The translations under genes and the position numbers were made by a program. The notes under the pieces were generated by a model. The model did not search any database, had not been told where the DNA came from, and worked only from the letters and a program-made list of their open reading frames with translations. 64,000 bases of DNA, from contig JALIGW010000010.1 in assembly GCA_023053685.1 (NCBI GenBank), forward strand, positions 15,172,419 through 15,236,418. The letters run 5' to 3'. The DNA comes from Diadophis punctatus similis. Taxonomy: Eukaryota; Chordata; Lepidosauria; Squamata; Dipsadidae. This document shows, in pieces, positions 32,639 through 43,997 of the stretch (positions are counted from its first letter, which is position 1; every line of letters begins with the position of its first letter).

Positions 32639-34873
32639 CAGTGGTACCTCGAGATACGAGTGTCCTAACATACGAGATATTTGAGATACGAGCTTTCGAG
32701 TGAGCGACTTTTTGCTTTGAAATACGAGCAATATTTGAGATACGAGGAACGGCCGGCTGCACACGACCCACCAGTTTACTGCGACTCGTGCGTCTCGTGC
32801 GTCTCGTGCGTCACATTTCTTTTTATAACCATGGGTCCGAAGAAAGTGAGTGGAAAGGTCAGTGCTCGGAAGAAGATGATGTCTATTGCATTAAAGCGTG
32901 AAATCATAGAAAAAAATGAGCAAGGTGTGCGAGTAGTTGACTTGGCGAGGCAGTACGGGCGTAGTTCTTCAACGATATGTACTGTGCTTAAACAGAAGGA
33001 GTCGATAAAGCGTATAACACCAGCTAAGGGCATTACAATAATTTCTAAGCTCCGGAGCTCTCTCCATGAAAAGATGGAGAAACTGCTGATGGTTTGGGTG
33101 ACGGAGAAGCAGCTTAAAGGCGATACCTTAACACAGGGCATCATATGCGAGAAGGCACGAGCGATTTACGGTGATTTGCTAAATCAGACCCCGCGCACTT
33201 CCACGGACGAGGCATTGGAAGACTCGTTTAAAGCCAGTCGAGGCTGGTTTGACAATTTTAGGAAAAGGACCGGCATTCACTCCGTTGTCAGGCATGGCGA
33301 GGCAGCCAGTTCGGATGTGAAGGCAGCTGAGGATTATATCAAAACTTTTTCCGAACTGATAGAAGCCAAAGGATACATCCCCCAGCAAGTCTTCAATTGT
33401 GACGAGACAGGGCTTTTCTGGAAGAAAATGCCGAATAGGACTTACATAACGGCAGAGGAGAAGATGATGCCAGGCCACAAACCCATGAAGGATAGACTAA
33501 CTCTCGCACTGTGCGCCAATGCGAGTGGTGACTGCAAGATCAAGCCTCTGCTTGTATACCATTCGGAAAACCCCAGAGCCTTTAATTCACATAAGATATT
33601 AAAAGAAAAACTGCAAGTTATGTGGAGGGCAAACCCGAAGGCATGGGTCACTAGGCAGTTCTTTGTGCAGTGGGTAAACCTGGTTTTTGGCCCTTCTGTT
33701 AATAAATATCTACAGGAAAACAACCTACCTATGCAAGCTCTTCTCCTCCTCGACAATGCTCCTGCTCACCCACCGAACCTTGAAGATGACATCCTCGAAG
33801 AGTTCAAGTTTATAAAGGTTCTCTACCTACCACCCAACACCACTCCTATCCTGCAGCCCATGGATCAGCAGGTGATTTCTAATTTTAAAAAGCTGTACAC
33901 TAAGCACCTGTTCCGGCGCTGCTTTGAGGTGACAGAGAACACAAACCTCACCCTTCGAGAGTACTGGAAGGACCACTTTAACATCGTGATATGCCTCAGA
34001 ATTATTGATCAGGCCTGGCTGGGTGTTACAATGAGGACCTTGACCTCTGCATGGAAGAAGCTGTGGCCTGAGGCTGTAGCCGAAAGGACCTTCGAAGGAT
34101 TCGAACCCGAAGTGCCAGTGGAGGAGGAGATTGTGTCTCTGGGAAAAACCATGGGCCTGGTGGTGGATGAGAGAGACGTGAACGAGCTCGTCGAGGAGCA
34201 CTCTCAGGAACTGACGACCGAGGAGTTACAAGAGTTACAGTCGCAGCAGCATACAGAGGTTCTGCAAGAAATTGATTCCGAGGAGGAGCCAGAGGTGGAG
34301 GAGGTTATCTCTACAAGTGAGTTGAAGGAGATCTTGGGAATGTGGGAGAGAGTTTCACAGTTCGTGGAAAAGAAACACCCCGAAAAAGTTGCAACTGGTC
34401 GTGCATCGGAGCTATTTAATGACACTTGCCTAACTCATTTCCGCAACATTCTGAAAGGGAGGAAGAAACAAACCTCCTTGGACAGGTTTTTTTTGAATCC
34501 AGCGAAAAAGGCAAAGACCAGTGAAGAGAAAAGCAGTGACTAAAATTAAGCATACAGTAGCATTTAAGTTGTGTGTAAGTTGCATTTAAGTGACCAAAAT
34601 AAAAACCAGTTTATTTCTTTACATTCTCTTTTATTATGTTTTTATACAATATTTGTCATTTATAAATACATTTTTCTTATTCAAAAACACGTAACAAGAA
34701 CAACTGGGCTGGAATTTTGGGGGCTGGAACAACTGGGCTGGAATTTTGGGGGCTGGAACAGATTAATGGCATTTCAATGAATTTCAATGGGGAAAATTGC
34801 TTTGAGATACGAGCAAATTGACATACGAGCAAGGTTACAGAACGGATTAAACTCGTATCTCGAGGTACCACTG
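32639..34873 (+). mobile_element. Tigger (pogo-group) DNA transposon, complete
   Basis: The ends are inverted repeats CAGTGGTACCTCGAGATACG and ctcgaggtaccactg, flanked by TA at 32637-32638 and 34874-34875, as expected for Tc1/mariner-pogo transposons. The length of 2235 bp is typical for an autonomous Tigger. Both subterminal regions carry several ATACGAG motifs (five on the left between 32653 and 32745). A 29-bp tandem duplication (aactgggctggaattttggg) is near 34700-34758. An aataaa at 34598-34603 follows the gene. Confidence 0.95.
32831..34543 (+). CDS. Tigger transposase, uninterrupted 570-aa frame
   Basis: I chose the ATG at 32831 (aaccATGG, strong start context). The protein then begins MGPKKVSGKV like TIGD1/Tigger1 proteins, although the frame is open further upstream in terminal repeat sequence. 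Order: a CENP-B-type helix-turn-helix pair (about residues 15-60, LARQYGRSSSTICTVLKQKE; then about 75-150 ending GWFDNFRKRTGI), and a DDE_1 catalytic domain. Its aspartates are D191 (FNCDETGLFW), D308 (LLLLDNAPAH) and D345 (LQPMDQQVIS). An acidic glutamate-rich linker and a tail QTSLDRFF at 547-554 follow. No stop or frameshift. It could be active or a recently inserted copy. Domestication cannot be excluded. Confidence 0.93.
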   Translation: MGPKKVSGKVSARKKMMSIALKREIIEKNEQGVRVVDLARQYGRSSSTICTVLKQKESIKRITPAKGITIISKLRSSLHEKMEKLLMVWVTEKQLKGDTLTQGIICEKARAIYGDLLNQTPRTSTDEALEDSFKASRGWFDNFRKRTGIHSVVRHGEAASSDVKAAEDYIKTFSELIEAKGYIPQQVFNCDETGLFWKKMPNRTYITAEEKMMPGHKPMKDRLTLALCANASGDCKIKPLLVYHSENPRAFNSHKILKEKLQVMWRANPKAWVTRQFFVQWVNLVFGPSVNKYLQENNLPMQALLLLDNAPAHPPNLEDDILEEFKFIKVLYLPPNTTPILQPMDQQVISNFKKLYTKHLFRRCFEVTENTNLTLREYWKDHFNIVICLRIIDQAWLGVTMRTLTSAWKKLWPEAVAERTFEGFEPEVPVEEEIVSLGKTMGLVVDERDVNELVEEHSQELTTEELQELQSQQHTEVLQEIDSEEEPEVEEVISTSELKEILGMWERVSQFVEKKHPEKVATGRASELFNDTCLTHFRNILKGRKKQTSLDRFFLNPAKKAKTSEEKSSD

Positions 34874-34875
34874 TA

Positions 34876-36789
34876 TCTTTATTAAGCTTGTTCTTGATTT
34901 ATCCTTATTTATACACACACTCCTACTAGGTTTGGTTTTACTCTGCTAAGTACAGAATGAGAGGATTTCAACAAAAGTTACTTCAACATTTTCCTTACAG
35001 TAGGAGAGTCGTGAATTATTTTCTAATTTTAATCATCACATTCCTGCTAATGCTACAAGCAAATAAGCAGAATTCATTCATGCTATTGACATGTTGAAAT
35101 ACATAACCTTCTGGGGCCAGCAGGCCCACCGGTGGTATCAGTAATGCAGAATTTCTGTTGGACTGAAGGTTGCACAGTTTTTGAATAATATGTTGGAGAC
35201 TACATCAAATGATATAAGAAATGGAAAAAGGATAAATCTGTATTAGCTCTAGGAGTTTCCCAATTTTTAGTATGCCAGCATGAGACACTTTTTTACAAGG
35301 CTGGCAATACACATCGTGTCTGTGATTAAAGTGATTTAAGTCATTTTCTGCCATTATGCCATTAGTTTCTCCCTGAGTTTTGAGTTCTGAGAACTTATCT
35401 TTTCCAGTTCCTCCAATCTCTCTTCAAATACATTATTTCTGATTCCTTGATCACCTTCATTCATTTCTGTTAACCTATTCTCAAAGTATTAATGCTCAGA
35501 ACAGATCAAGGTATTTGAGGTGGAATCTGACCAGGGTAATATTAAAAAAAAACACTAATTCTATTGTCAGCCCCTAACATAGAAAGTGATTATGAAAAAA
35601 TAACCACCGCACAATTTACCAGCAGAGGTTGTTCTGTAATCAAAGCAATGAATTAGAGGTTTGCTCAAGAGGTTTAGATCTCAATTTAGGGCCAAAATAC
35701 CCAGAGGAGATCTAGGTGGGTTGGTACCAGTATCCAGTGCAGGAGACAGAAAAGACAATTTCATCATTCTAGAGGTGCATTTTTTAAATTAAACTTATAA
35801 TACACCCAATAGGTTGATGGAATGTTTACAGAGCTGGGAAAGTGTAGAAGGGAAAGGACTTTTGCAAACGAGACTTGGAGCAACTGCACCTAAATTAATT
35901 TAGGTAAAAATTGAGATGGAGATTCTGATTATTGCCCTACTAAAAACACAATTATTTCCAGAAATCCAGGTGGTTGTTTCTGCAGGGTTTGACATGGTTA
36001 GATTGCAAAGTTACCAAAATATTTTTAAAGGAGAAACAGTTAAACAATACTGTAAAAAGTAGTTAAAATTAAATTTCACTATCCTATTACAAGTAAAAAC
36101 TGAAGTCTACTTCAAATGGAGCTGAACACCTGATTAATATCATGTGTACTTCAATCTTAAAGTTCTTGGTAGAGTAAACTATTAAAATTCTGACCTAAGC
36201 ATATATAAAAACTGACTTTAATGAAATATTTACTCACATATTTACTGTGTTTTTGAAAATACATATTTTAAATGACTTTTTTATCATAACTTATCAAAAT
36301 AGCTTCCTATAGTTCAAGGGAAGAGTACAGTTCTAAACTAACAGACATTGTGCCCTTAAAACTGAGGACAAAATTCCTGTTGCTGGCATTGGTGTCATTT
36401 CATCCACCCACAGCTGCAAAGCTCAGCGTTTAGAATGCTCAGTGCTTAGCAGCAGCAGAAGAAGAAATAAGGAACATTTCCAAATGAAACTGCAGGGAGA
36501 ATGTGTGTAGGCAGAGTATAATTACTCAGATTAGAATGTAAGTACATTTCTGTGTACTTAGATTTTTAAAGCAAACTTTAGGTCTAATCTTGCCCTATCC
36601 TTAGTAACAGTGAAACTTTCCAAGTGAATAAAACCCCATCTTAAATTATCTTATCTTGTATTATGATTGGTTCACATAGTCAGCCATATGTTTAGACTGG
36701 ATTTGTCATTTATATCCACCTATTGAGTTCCTCCCAAGGACCTGAAATACTGTAGATAGGTGTTGTTGTTTGATGGTGTTAAATATATC
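34876..36789. other. Long non-coding stretch
   Basis: Nearly 2 kb, AT-rich, no open frame over 60 codons with domain character and no recognisable element ends. Confidence 0.55.
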
Positions 36790-37500
36790 ATTATAAGATG
36801 GACATTGTTCCAATTGCCTTTTGCAATAGCCTGATGATGATTTTGTCAATGCAAGCTGGTGTTCAGGTGGTGGTCCACATTTTTGGGATCACATATTCTA
36901 CTGGCACCTATTATTATTACTATTGGTACTACCTTTGCTTTCTATTCCGATTACTACAATTACTTCTAGTGCAGGTCTTTGTATTTGGTGATTTTCTCCA
37001 GTGCTTTCTCTTCTATTTTGCGGTGTCGAAATACTAAAGGGTCGACTATCCAGATTTCTTTTTCTTATCAACAGTTGTTAAGTCTGGGGTGTTATGTGGG
37101 CTTGTCTGTTTGAATTCTAAAATTCGAGAACACTTTAGCTTTTTCATTTTCTATTACTTTGTTTATGTTGTGGTCCCCACCAGTTCTTGCCTGCAGACAG
37201 AGGTTATTTCTTGAACATATTCCAATGCACTCAGCCGTTGTTTCTGGTCAGTCTGAGTGATCTTGCAGCAGCTAACTAAGTGGTCCACTGTTTCTTCACC
37301 TTCTTTGCAATGGCACAATTAGTTTTCTGTTGCTGTCTTTTCAATTCTGAGTTGATATGCATTTTTTCTTAAGGTTTGGTTTTGTACATCCAGAAGTAGC
37401 CCCTTGGTCTTTTTCTTCAGCTTTCCTACTATTAGTCATTGCCAGGTCTAGTTGTTATCTGCTTTTTGTGCTATTTTTAATGTCTTGGTCTGACTTGTTC
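36790..37500 (-). mobile_element. R2/R4-group LINE remnant (RLE-type), 3' part
   Basis: The minus-strand translation, with several frame changes, gives a cysteine-histidine block (CHCKEGEETVDHLVSCC) upstream of an ENEKAKVL..F..QTDK block and a HNTPDLTTVDK block. This order (zinc finger, then PD...DK restriction-like endonuclease) is that of R2/R4-clade LINEs, which insert with such an endonuclease at the C-terminus. It is heavily decayed. The second Gypsy element starts directly at its right edge, so the LINE may have been the target. Confidence 0.5.
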
Positions 37501-37725
37501 TGTTACGTACAGACGTACGGAGCACAGATTTGCATGACCATTGCTGATTGGCTAATCTAGAGGTGGGAAAAATAAACCGCTGTCAGTGGCTGGCTAGACT
37601 GCAGAGACTCCTTAAAAGAGAGATCTTGGCAGCCTGCCAGCTAGTTCATACTTAGTGGCTAGAGAAATAAAGGTGCTGAAAGTTTCCCGCATCCTGCCTC
37701 TTCTTGCTGCGCCCCCTATCTAACA
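37501..37725 (+). repeat. Gypsy 5' LTR, 225 bp
   Basis: Begins TGTTACGTACAGACGTACGG and ends TATCTAACA. It contains gagaaataaagg near the end, a plausible polyadenylation signal, and a ccttaaaag patch before it. The next bases, ttggtgatgaagttggg, are where the primer-binding site should be. Confidence 0.8.
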
Positions 37726-37736
37726 TTGGTGATGAA

Positions 37737-38500
37737 GTTGGGATCCTGAAGAGGCACCAATGGACAAAGGGACTGACCACACACCTCGTGGCATCCGCGG
37801 CCATCTTGACAGTAAGGAACGATCCTGCTATGGCCAACCTGAGGATGACTACTCAAACCTCCCCCCCCCGCACCAGCCTTATTTGACCCACAAGCAGAGG
37901 CATGGCACACTTACACAAGCCGGTTCAGGATATTCCTGGAAGCCAACAATTACCAGGACCTACCAGACAACCGCAAGAGAGCCCTATTCCTCACCTATTG
38001 TGGGACCAAAATCTACAAGATGGCACAGACCCTTGTCGCACCTGCGGACATAGAGGCAATCTCATGGACAATGCTGCAAAATACCCTCAAAGACCACTAT
38101 GCCCCAACTGCAACCCCCATGATGAGCCAGAATGAGTTCTACCATAGGTGCCAACGAGAAGGGGAGACCATTAATGATTTTGTGGCAAAGCTGAGGGAAA
38201 TTGCAACGAAGTGTGAGTTCGTCAACCCCGAGGAGATGTTGAGAGATCGGGTCATCCTGGGCATGAAAGACCTAACCCTCCAAAATAAATTGTTGGTGAG
38301 GAGAGGGGTGACATTTAAGGACGCCATCGAAGAAGCAAGGGCTGCTGAATCCTCCAATAATTCTGCTGCGGACATCAGGAAGACCAGGGAGTCCATCGCG
38401 CACACCAAGAGCCCAATTGGACCACTGAGGTTCCCAAACACGGGGACAAATGGGAAGAAGAAGAAGCCATCCACTGAGTATATCTGGACAAATGGGTAAG
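37737..38500 (+). pseudogene. Gypsy gag remnant
   Basis: The start region is in shifted frames. From about 38020 the frame gives the capsid region TLVAPADIEAISWTMLQNTL, then HYAPTATPMMSQNEFYHRCQ, GETINDFVAKLREIATKCEF and RDRVILGMKDL. This is the retrotransposon gag pattern (short fragment, REGETINDFVAKLR core). A cysteine cluster further on (CSGCMGF, then CRWC and GHIA near 38530-38620) looks like a decayed zinc knuckle pair interrupted by a stop. Confidence 0.75.
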
Positions 38501-38808
38501 CCCCAGGGACAATGATTTTAAACAGTCCCGTTGTTCCGGATGCATGGGATTCCATGGTAGAGCGGCTTGCCATTTTAAAGAGGTCATCTGCCGCTGGTGC
38601 CAATGACAAGGTCACATCGCCAAGGCCTTTAGGGCCACACAGCCAACCCTCTACCAACCCAAACCACCATCGGGCCCAGGGAGGCGAGGACAAGCAAGAC
38701 CCGGGTTCCAACGGAACAAGCGCTGGGAGAACCACTATCCAGACACCCGGGGGATCAACCAAACCACCGTGGGGCACTCAGATGCGTGCAATGGGAAAAA
38801 ATATCACA

Positions 38809-38985
38809 TGACAATCCCCATCAAAGGAACCCCATGCAAAATGGAGCTGGACACCAGATCATTGTTCTCCATCATGTCCTTGCAAACGTTTCAACGCCTA
38901 AATCCAAAAATATCCAGAACCCAACTCAAGCCACAGAACATCACATTGAACGATTTCCAGGGAAACCGTATTCCTGTATTGGGCT
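38809..38985 (+). pseudogene. Gypsy aspartic protease remnant
   Basis: The frame reads MTIPIKGTPCKMELDTRSLF. The position and surroundings fit the catalytic DTG(A/S) loop of retrotransposon proteases, but the glycine is replaced by arginine (DTRS), which would abolish activity. It runs to a GNRIPVLG block and a stop. Confidence 0.65.
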
Positions 38986-39063
38986 GAGCTAAGTAAGGGT
39001 CCAATTTAAAGACTTCTGTGGCCAACTTCCCCTGACCGTCGTCGCAAGTGCGACCGGTCCACA

Positions 39064-40371
39064 TTGCTGGGCATCGAGTGGTTCAAGCCATTGGGGCTTG
39101 GCATCACGGGCATCAACCAAATCAGAGGAAATGAGCTAGACCAACTACTGACAAAATTCGTGGACGTGTTTGACGGGAGCCTAGGTAAATATACCCGGAA
39201 ACCTATCTCGTTTAACCTAGATCCTAATGTTACCCCCATAAGGCTAAAGCCATGGAGGGTTCCGTTTGCTCTACGGCCCAAGGTAGATGAGCAATTGGAT
39301 AAACTCATTGCCCAAGGGATTCTGGAACCGATTGATCACGCCATTTGGGAGACCCCAATAGTCACCCCAATTAAGCCAGATGGATCAATCCACATCAGCG
39401 CAGATTATAAATGCACATTAAAAAGGGCATTACAACAGATTGCATACCTGGTACCCATCATGCAACATCTGCTGCATTTGCTGGGAAAAGGGAAATTTTT
39501 TGTGAAGCTAGACCTGGCCCAGGCGTATCAGCAGTTGCCAGTGGATGCCGCCACTGCAGAGGCCCAAACCATAGTGACACACCGGGGGGCATTCAAATGC
39601 AAACAATTTGGGGTAAGCGTGGCCCCAGGGCTTTTTCAAAGCATGACGGAGAGCCTCCTAGAGGGCATTCCAGGAGTGGTTCCCTATTTTGACAATGTCC
39701 TCATGTCCGGGGACTCAATGCAGCAATTAATGAGTCAGCTGAAAGAGACACTGGGGAGATTTCAAAAAAGGGGACTTAAAGTAAAGAAGGAAAAATGCCA
39801 AATTGGCATAAAACAAGTTGAATTATTGGGCTTCTTAATCGATGAATCAGGGATCCACCCTACAGACAGTAAAATAAAAGCAATCAAAGAAGCCCCCACC
39901 CCAAAGAACAAAACAGAATTACAAGCCTTCTTAGGACTATTAAACTTTTACAGTATTTTCTTAAAACAGAAGGCCACCATTGCTGAACCACTGCACTGAC
40001 TACTAGGGAAGACGGCCATGTGGACCTGGGGATGGAAGGAACACCAAGCATTCACCGCAGTTAAAGAATTGTTATCTTTCGACAGTGTCCTCATGCAATA
40101 TCATGAAACTCTTCCCCTATTACTGACTTGTGATGCGTTCCCCTTCAGAGTTGGGGCCATCCTTAGCCACTGGTTACCAAATTGCTCAGAAGCCCCCATT
40201 TCATATTATTCAAAGACATTATCCCCCGCAGAAAGAAACTACAGCCAACTTGACAAGGAAGCGCTGGCTGCAGTCATGGGAATAAAAAGGTTCCACGAAT
40301 ATCTATACGGGAGGCGATTCGAACTCATCACCGACCATAAACCTCTCCTGGGTCTCATTGCCAGAGACTGA
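39064..40371 (+). pseudogene. Gypsy reverse transcriptase and RNase H
   Basis: RT spans about 39064-39999: FDGSLGKYTRKPISFNLDPN, then PWRVPFALRPKV, GILEPIDHAIWETPIVTPIK, FVKLDLAQAYQQLPV and FKCKQFGVSVAPGLFQS. The active-site box is PYFDNVLMSG, where the expected second aspartate of YxDD is asparagine, an inactivating change. A TGA at about 39997 precedes RNase H (DSVLMQYHETLPLLLTCDAF, RNYSQLDKEALAAVMGIKRF, LITDHKPLLGL). Order and spacing match Ty3/Gypsy pol. Confidence 0.88.
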
Positions 40372-40699
40372 CAAACTCCTATTTACATGTCTCCCAGAAT
40401 GATAAGGTGGTCAATTTTCCTAACGGGTTACGATTATAAGCTCGTGCACCGACCGGGAAGAAGCATAACCAATGTGGATGCCTTCAGCCAATGCCCAGTG
40501 CCAGAGTTTGTTGAAGACCCCACCCAAGTGGGGCACAAGTATTATTAATAGACATTGGAAATGCCAGCCCAGTGACCTCCAATGAAATTGCAAACCACAC
40601 CAGGAAAGACAAAGTGTTGTGTAAGGTTTTGAACTGGGTGTTGAGGGGGTGGCCATAAGAAATAGAAGAGGAATTTAAAATATTTCAAAACAAACTAGA

Positions 40700-41597
40700 A
40701 CTATCAACATTAAAGGGGTGCCTGTTATGGGGGGGACAGAGAATCATACCCCAAGAACTGAGGAAGCAAGTCCTAGAGACATTACATGTGGGTCACCCAG
40801 GGATAGTGCAAATGAAAGCACTGGCCCGGAGTTAAATATGGTGGCCAAACTTAGACCGGGACATTGCAGAATGGGTGACCACATGCAACCCATGCCAGGA
40901 AACGCGACCAGCCCCACCCAGGATGCCCATCCAGGAATGGGAGGTACCCAAGGGTCCCTGGTCCAGGATCCACATTGACTTCACGGGGCCCATGGGTGGA
41001 CAAACCTTCCTTATTGTGGTCGACGCGTATTCCAAGTTGTTAGAGGTGGTCACCATGTCAACCCTGACTACAGAGGCAACAATACCATGGACTACAGACA
41101 TCCTGGTATCTGACAATCGACCCCAACTGACTGCTAAGACCATGGAATCCTTCCTGGCTGAGCAAGGGATTAGGCATGCCCTGGTTGCACCATTCCATCT
41201 GGCGAGTAACGGGCAAGCAGAAAAAATGGTGCAACTCACGAAAGAGACACTAACCCAAATGGGACCGGGGAACTGGCAGGAGAAAATAGATAAATTCCTG
41301 TTAGCCCAGCATATCACCCCCAGTGCAACGACTAACCAAAGTCCAGCCGAAATGCTAATGGGTCGGAAGTTACGGTCCCAGTTGGACAGGTTGCACCCAA
41401 ACTATCACCACGAGACACCCATGAATTCAACCCGGCAAACCAAATCCTTCAAAAAGGAAGACTTAGTGTTTGCCCACAACTATGAGGGATACCCAACTTG
41501 GGTGAGGGCTTGGGTGGTGGCTATCACGGGTCCTAAGTCATACCAAGTAGAGCTTGAGGATGGCCGAGTGTGGAAACAACACATTGACCAACTCTGA
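40700..41597 (+). pseudogene. Gypsy integrase remnant
   Basis: The zinc-binding region (40780-40910) is in a shifted frame, with HPGIVQMK-like and CNPCQETRPAPPR. The core has IHIDFTGPMGGQTFLIVVDA with the first aspartate, LVSDNRPQL with the second, and HLASNGQAEKMVQLTKETL with the glutamate. Residues between the second strand and LVSDN are missing, an internal deletion of the core. The C-terminal part KKEDLVFAHNYEGYPTW and SYQVELEDGRVWKQHID is the usual end of this integrase class. Inactive. Confidence 0.85.
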
Positions 41598-42066
41598 AAG
41601 AGACTGGAGAATTCCGAATTGAGACAAACAGAAGATCCAGGACTCCAAACAGACCCAAGGCCAGAGCCAAGAACAAAGTGAGCCTCCACCCCACGGAGCA
41701 TACAAACCACCTTGAGGAGACGCCAACACCGGAGAACCAGCCCTAACTCAAGGCAACTCAGACAACCTATTCTCAAGCCCGACGAGAACAAGTGGACACT
41801 TACCAGGAGACGCGGACACCCAACGAAATGATCCGGGAACGGAGGAACGAGGAACCAGGCTGGAGACAACCTCGCTTTACAGAGAGTTCCAGGAGGTTCC
41901 ATCGCAAAGTCCAGGAGTGGCAGCAGGCCTGACTACTCAGGCCACAGCCACAGGAGCAACTGAAGTGTGCAGGTCGGGGCACACCCTGAAGAGTCCCGCC
42001 TACCTGTGAGAATACGTGACTCAAGTCGGACATTGATTGGTTAAATCTTTTCTAGGAGGGGAGGGG

Positions 42067-42122
42067 TGTTACGTACATACATACATACGGAGAACAGATT
42101 TGCATGACCGTCGCTGATTGGC
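42067..42122 (+). repeat. Truncated Gypsy 3' LTR
   Basis: 56 bp matching the start of the 5' LTR, with an extra catacatac expansion. Homology ends at gctgattggc. The following cttttaatacttgtgc is not LTR sequence. Confidence 0.8.
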
Positions 42123-42982
42123 ATCTTTTAATACTTGTGCTAACTGTTTTGTTTTTGAATAAACTTCAAAACTTCATGATATCCTTACAAACATCTAGCG
42201 AAACCAATACAGATTTAATTATTTACTAGATTTGTTGGTTCTTGGTTACTATTAGGCATTGGCAGCACCATGTATCAGCATCATCCCCAGATCAGCAGTA
42301 TGATAGATGTTGAAACAATCCCTGGTTCTTTCAAAGGTATATGTGATGTCAACATTTGTGTAAATAAGAGTAGTATCATGACACTACTTCTTACATCTTG
42401 CTAATTTGTATCTTCCATTGGTGACCCTGCTACATTTTGTTGCTGAAGAAAGCTAGGAAATAGCCTCTTCTCAGTTGAAGTCCATGGGCACAATATATCC
42501 ATGGTTATGAAATACCTTTGGCACCAGGAGTTGAATTGTGCCAACAAAGTCGTTGGAGAATGGCATTTATAGAATTCATGTGTATTGTTGCTTGAGTTTT
42601 ATATTGCAGCTATGGATTGTAATGAAAAAAGTAAGGGAAAAGTTGAATATATTTATATGGAAATTATGAGAAGAGGGAGAGGAAGAACGGGGGGAAAAAG
42701 AAGACATTAACTAAAGTATATATATGAACCTCACAAGGTGCTGAATTTGATTATATAAATAAAGATAAATGTTAAATTTTACAGTTAACATAATGTTCCT
42801 TTAAAAAAAATCCAGAACATAAATATTTATTTTAAATCATAAGCATTATTGAAAGAACACCATAACAAACACTATAGCCACTGCTTGGAATATAAAACTA
42901 TTAGGAATGAAATAGAATGGTCATATTCCAGCTCATCAGCAAATGAAATTGTTTCCATATTATGTCCTTAGCTTTGGTTGAT
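42123..42982. other. Non-coding stretch
   Basis: Nothing recognised between the Gypsy and L1-derived elements. It ends at the target duplication 42983-42999. Confidence 0.5.
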
Positions 42983-43803
42983 GAAAAGAAAAAGAAATCG
43001 GAGACTTCTGGGTTCGGTCTTTGGCATCGCCGACGCTCTTCTTAGAGCGCCCCTCCGATTCCTTGCCAAGCCGCCAGAACAGCTGTCTGGCGGCTTGGAA
43101 ATCTCTGCCCCGGGTAAAGGGGAGAGAGAAGAGCCTGACAGGTGGGGTAGAGCCCCCCTAGCGCCCTAGGAGTCATCTAGGGGCGCGAAGGGTGAAGGCT
43201 CCCCAGGCAGCCTGTCTTCTGCTCCGGGAATCCGGAAGCCTCCGCCTTTGCGGAGCAAGATGCCGAGACCTCCGCTGCTTCCAGAATGGGATTTTTAATA
43301 CATTTTATTGTTGAAAGGAGCAGACAGAGAGAAACAGGAGCTAAGCTGGGCAAGTATTGAATTTTCTTTTTGTTCAACCCTCTGCTAACTTTTACTATGG
43401 AAAAGAAACAAAGTAGCACCTAATAAGCAACAATATGGCGTTTGAAGAAGAAGTGAAAGTGATCTGTGCTTTGCCTGCGTTTTTTTTTTCTTATGGAAAC
43501 TTTTGAATTAGGAAATGGGCTTTTCTTTCTCTGTTTCCCTATTTTGGATTATAACAACAATAGATAAGTTTTTAAATTAAAAAGAAAAGAAAAAAAAACT
43601 TTCTGCCTTTGAAATTAAGAACTTTAATTAGAGATCTGGCTTTTTCTTTGTACTCCTCTGGAAATACAACAATGGCTTCAACTGGAAAGATTGTTTTTCC
43701 GTTTTGCCTGTGGTTTTTTCTTTTATGGAAAATTTGAAAATTGGTTTTGTTCTCTCTATCTCTTGATTGTGGATTATAACAATAACTGATAACTTTCTTA
43801 AAA

Positions 43804-43919
<116 letters not shown>

Positions 43920-43997
43920 GAAATTATCTGCTTTTGAAATTGGGAAGAACGTTTTAGAGATCTGGTACTTTCTGTGCATTCCTTTGGAATTACAACA

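Larger units (their letters stand above)
37501..42122 (+). mobile_element. Ty3/Gypsy element with truncated 3' LTR
   Basis: The 5' LTR (37501-37725) starts TGTTACGTAC. The same start reappears at 42067 after a purine-rich tract (taggaggggagggg). After 56 bp the 3' copy stops matching at gctgattggc, so the 3' LTR is truncated. The internal order is gag, protease, RT, RNase H and integrase, all plus strand, with several stops and catalytic substitutions. It differs in sequence from the Gypsy at 14546-24742. Confidence 0.88.

Noticed and set aside
32681..32830. Longer N-terminus for the Tigger transposase
   Set aside because: These 50 codons overlap the terminal repeats, whereas the ATG at 32831 has strong context and gives the normal Tigger N-terminus.
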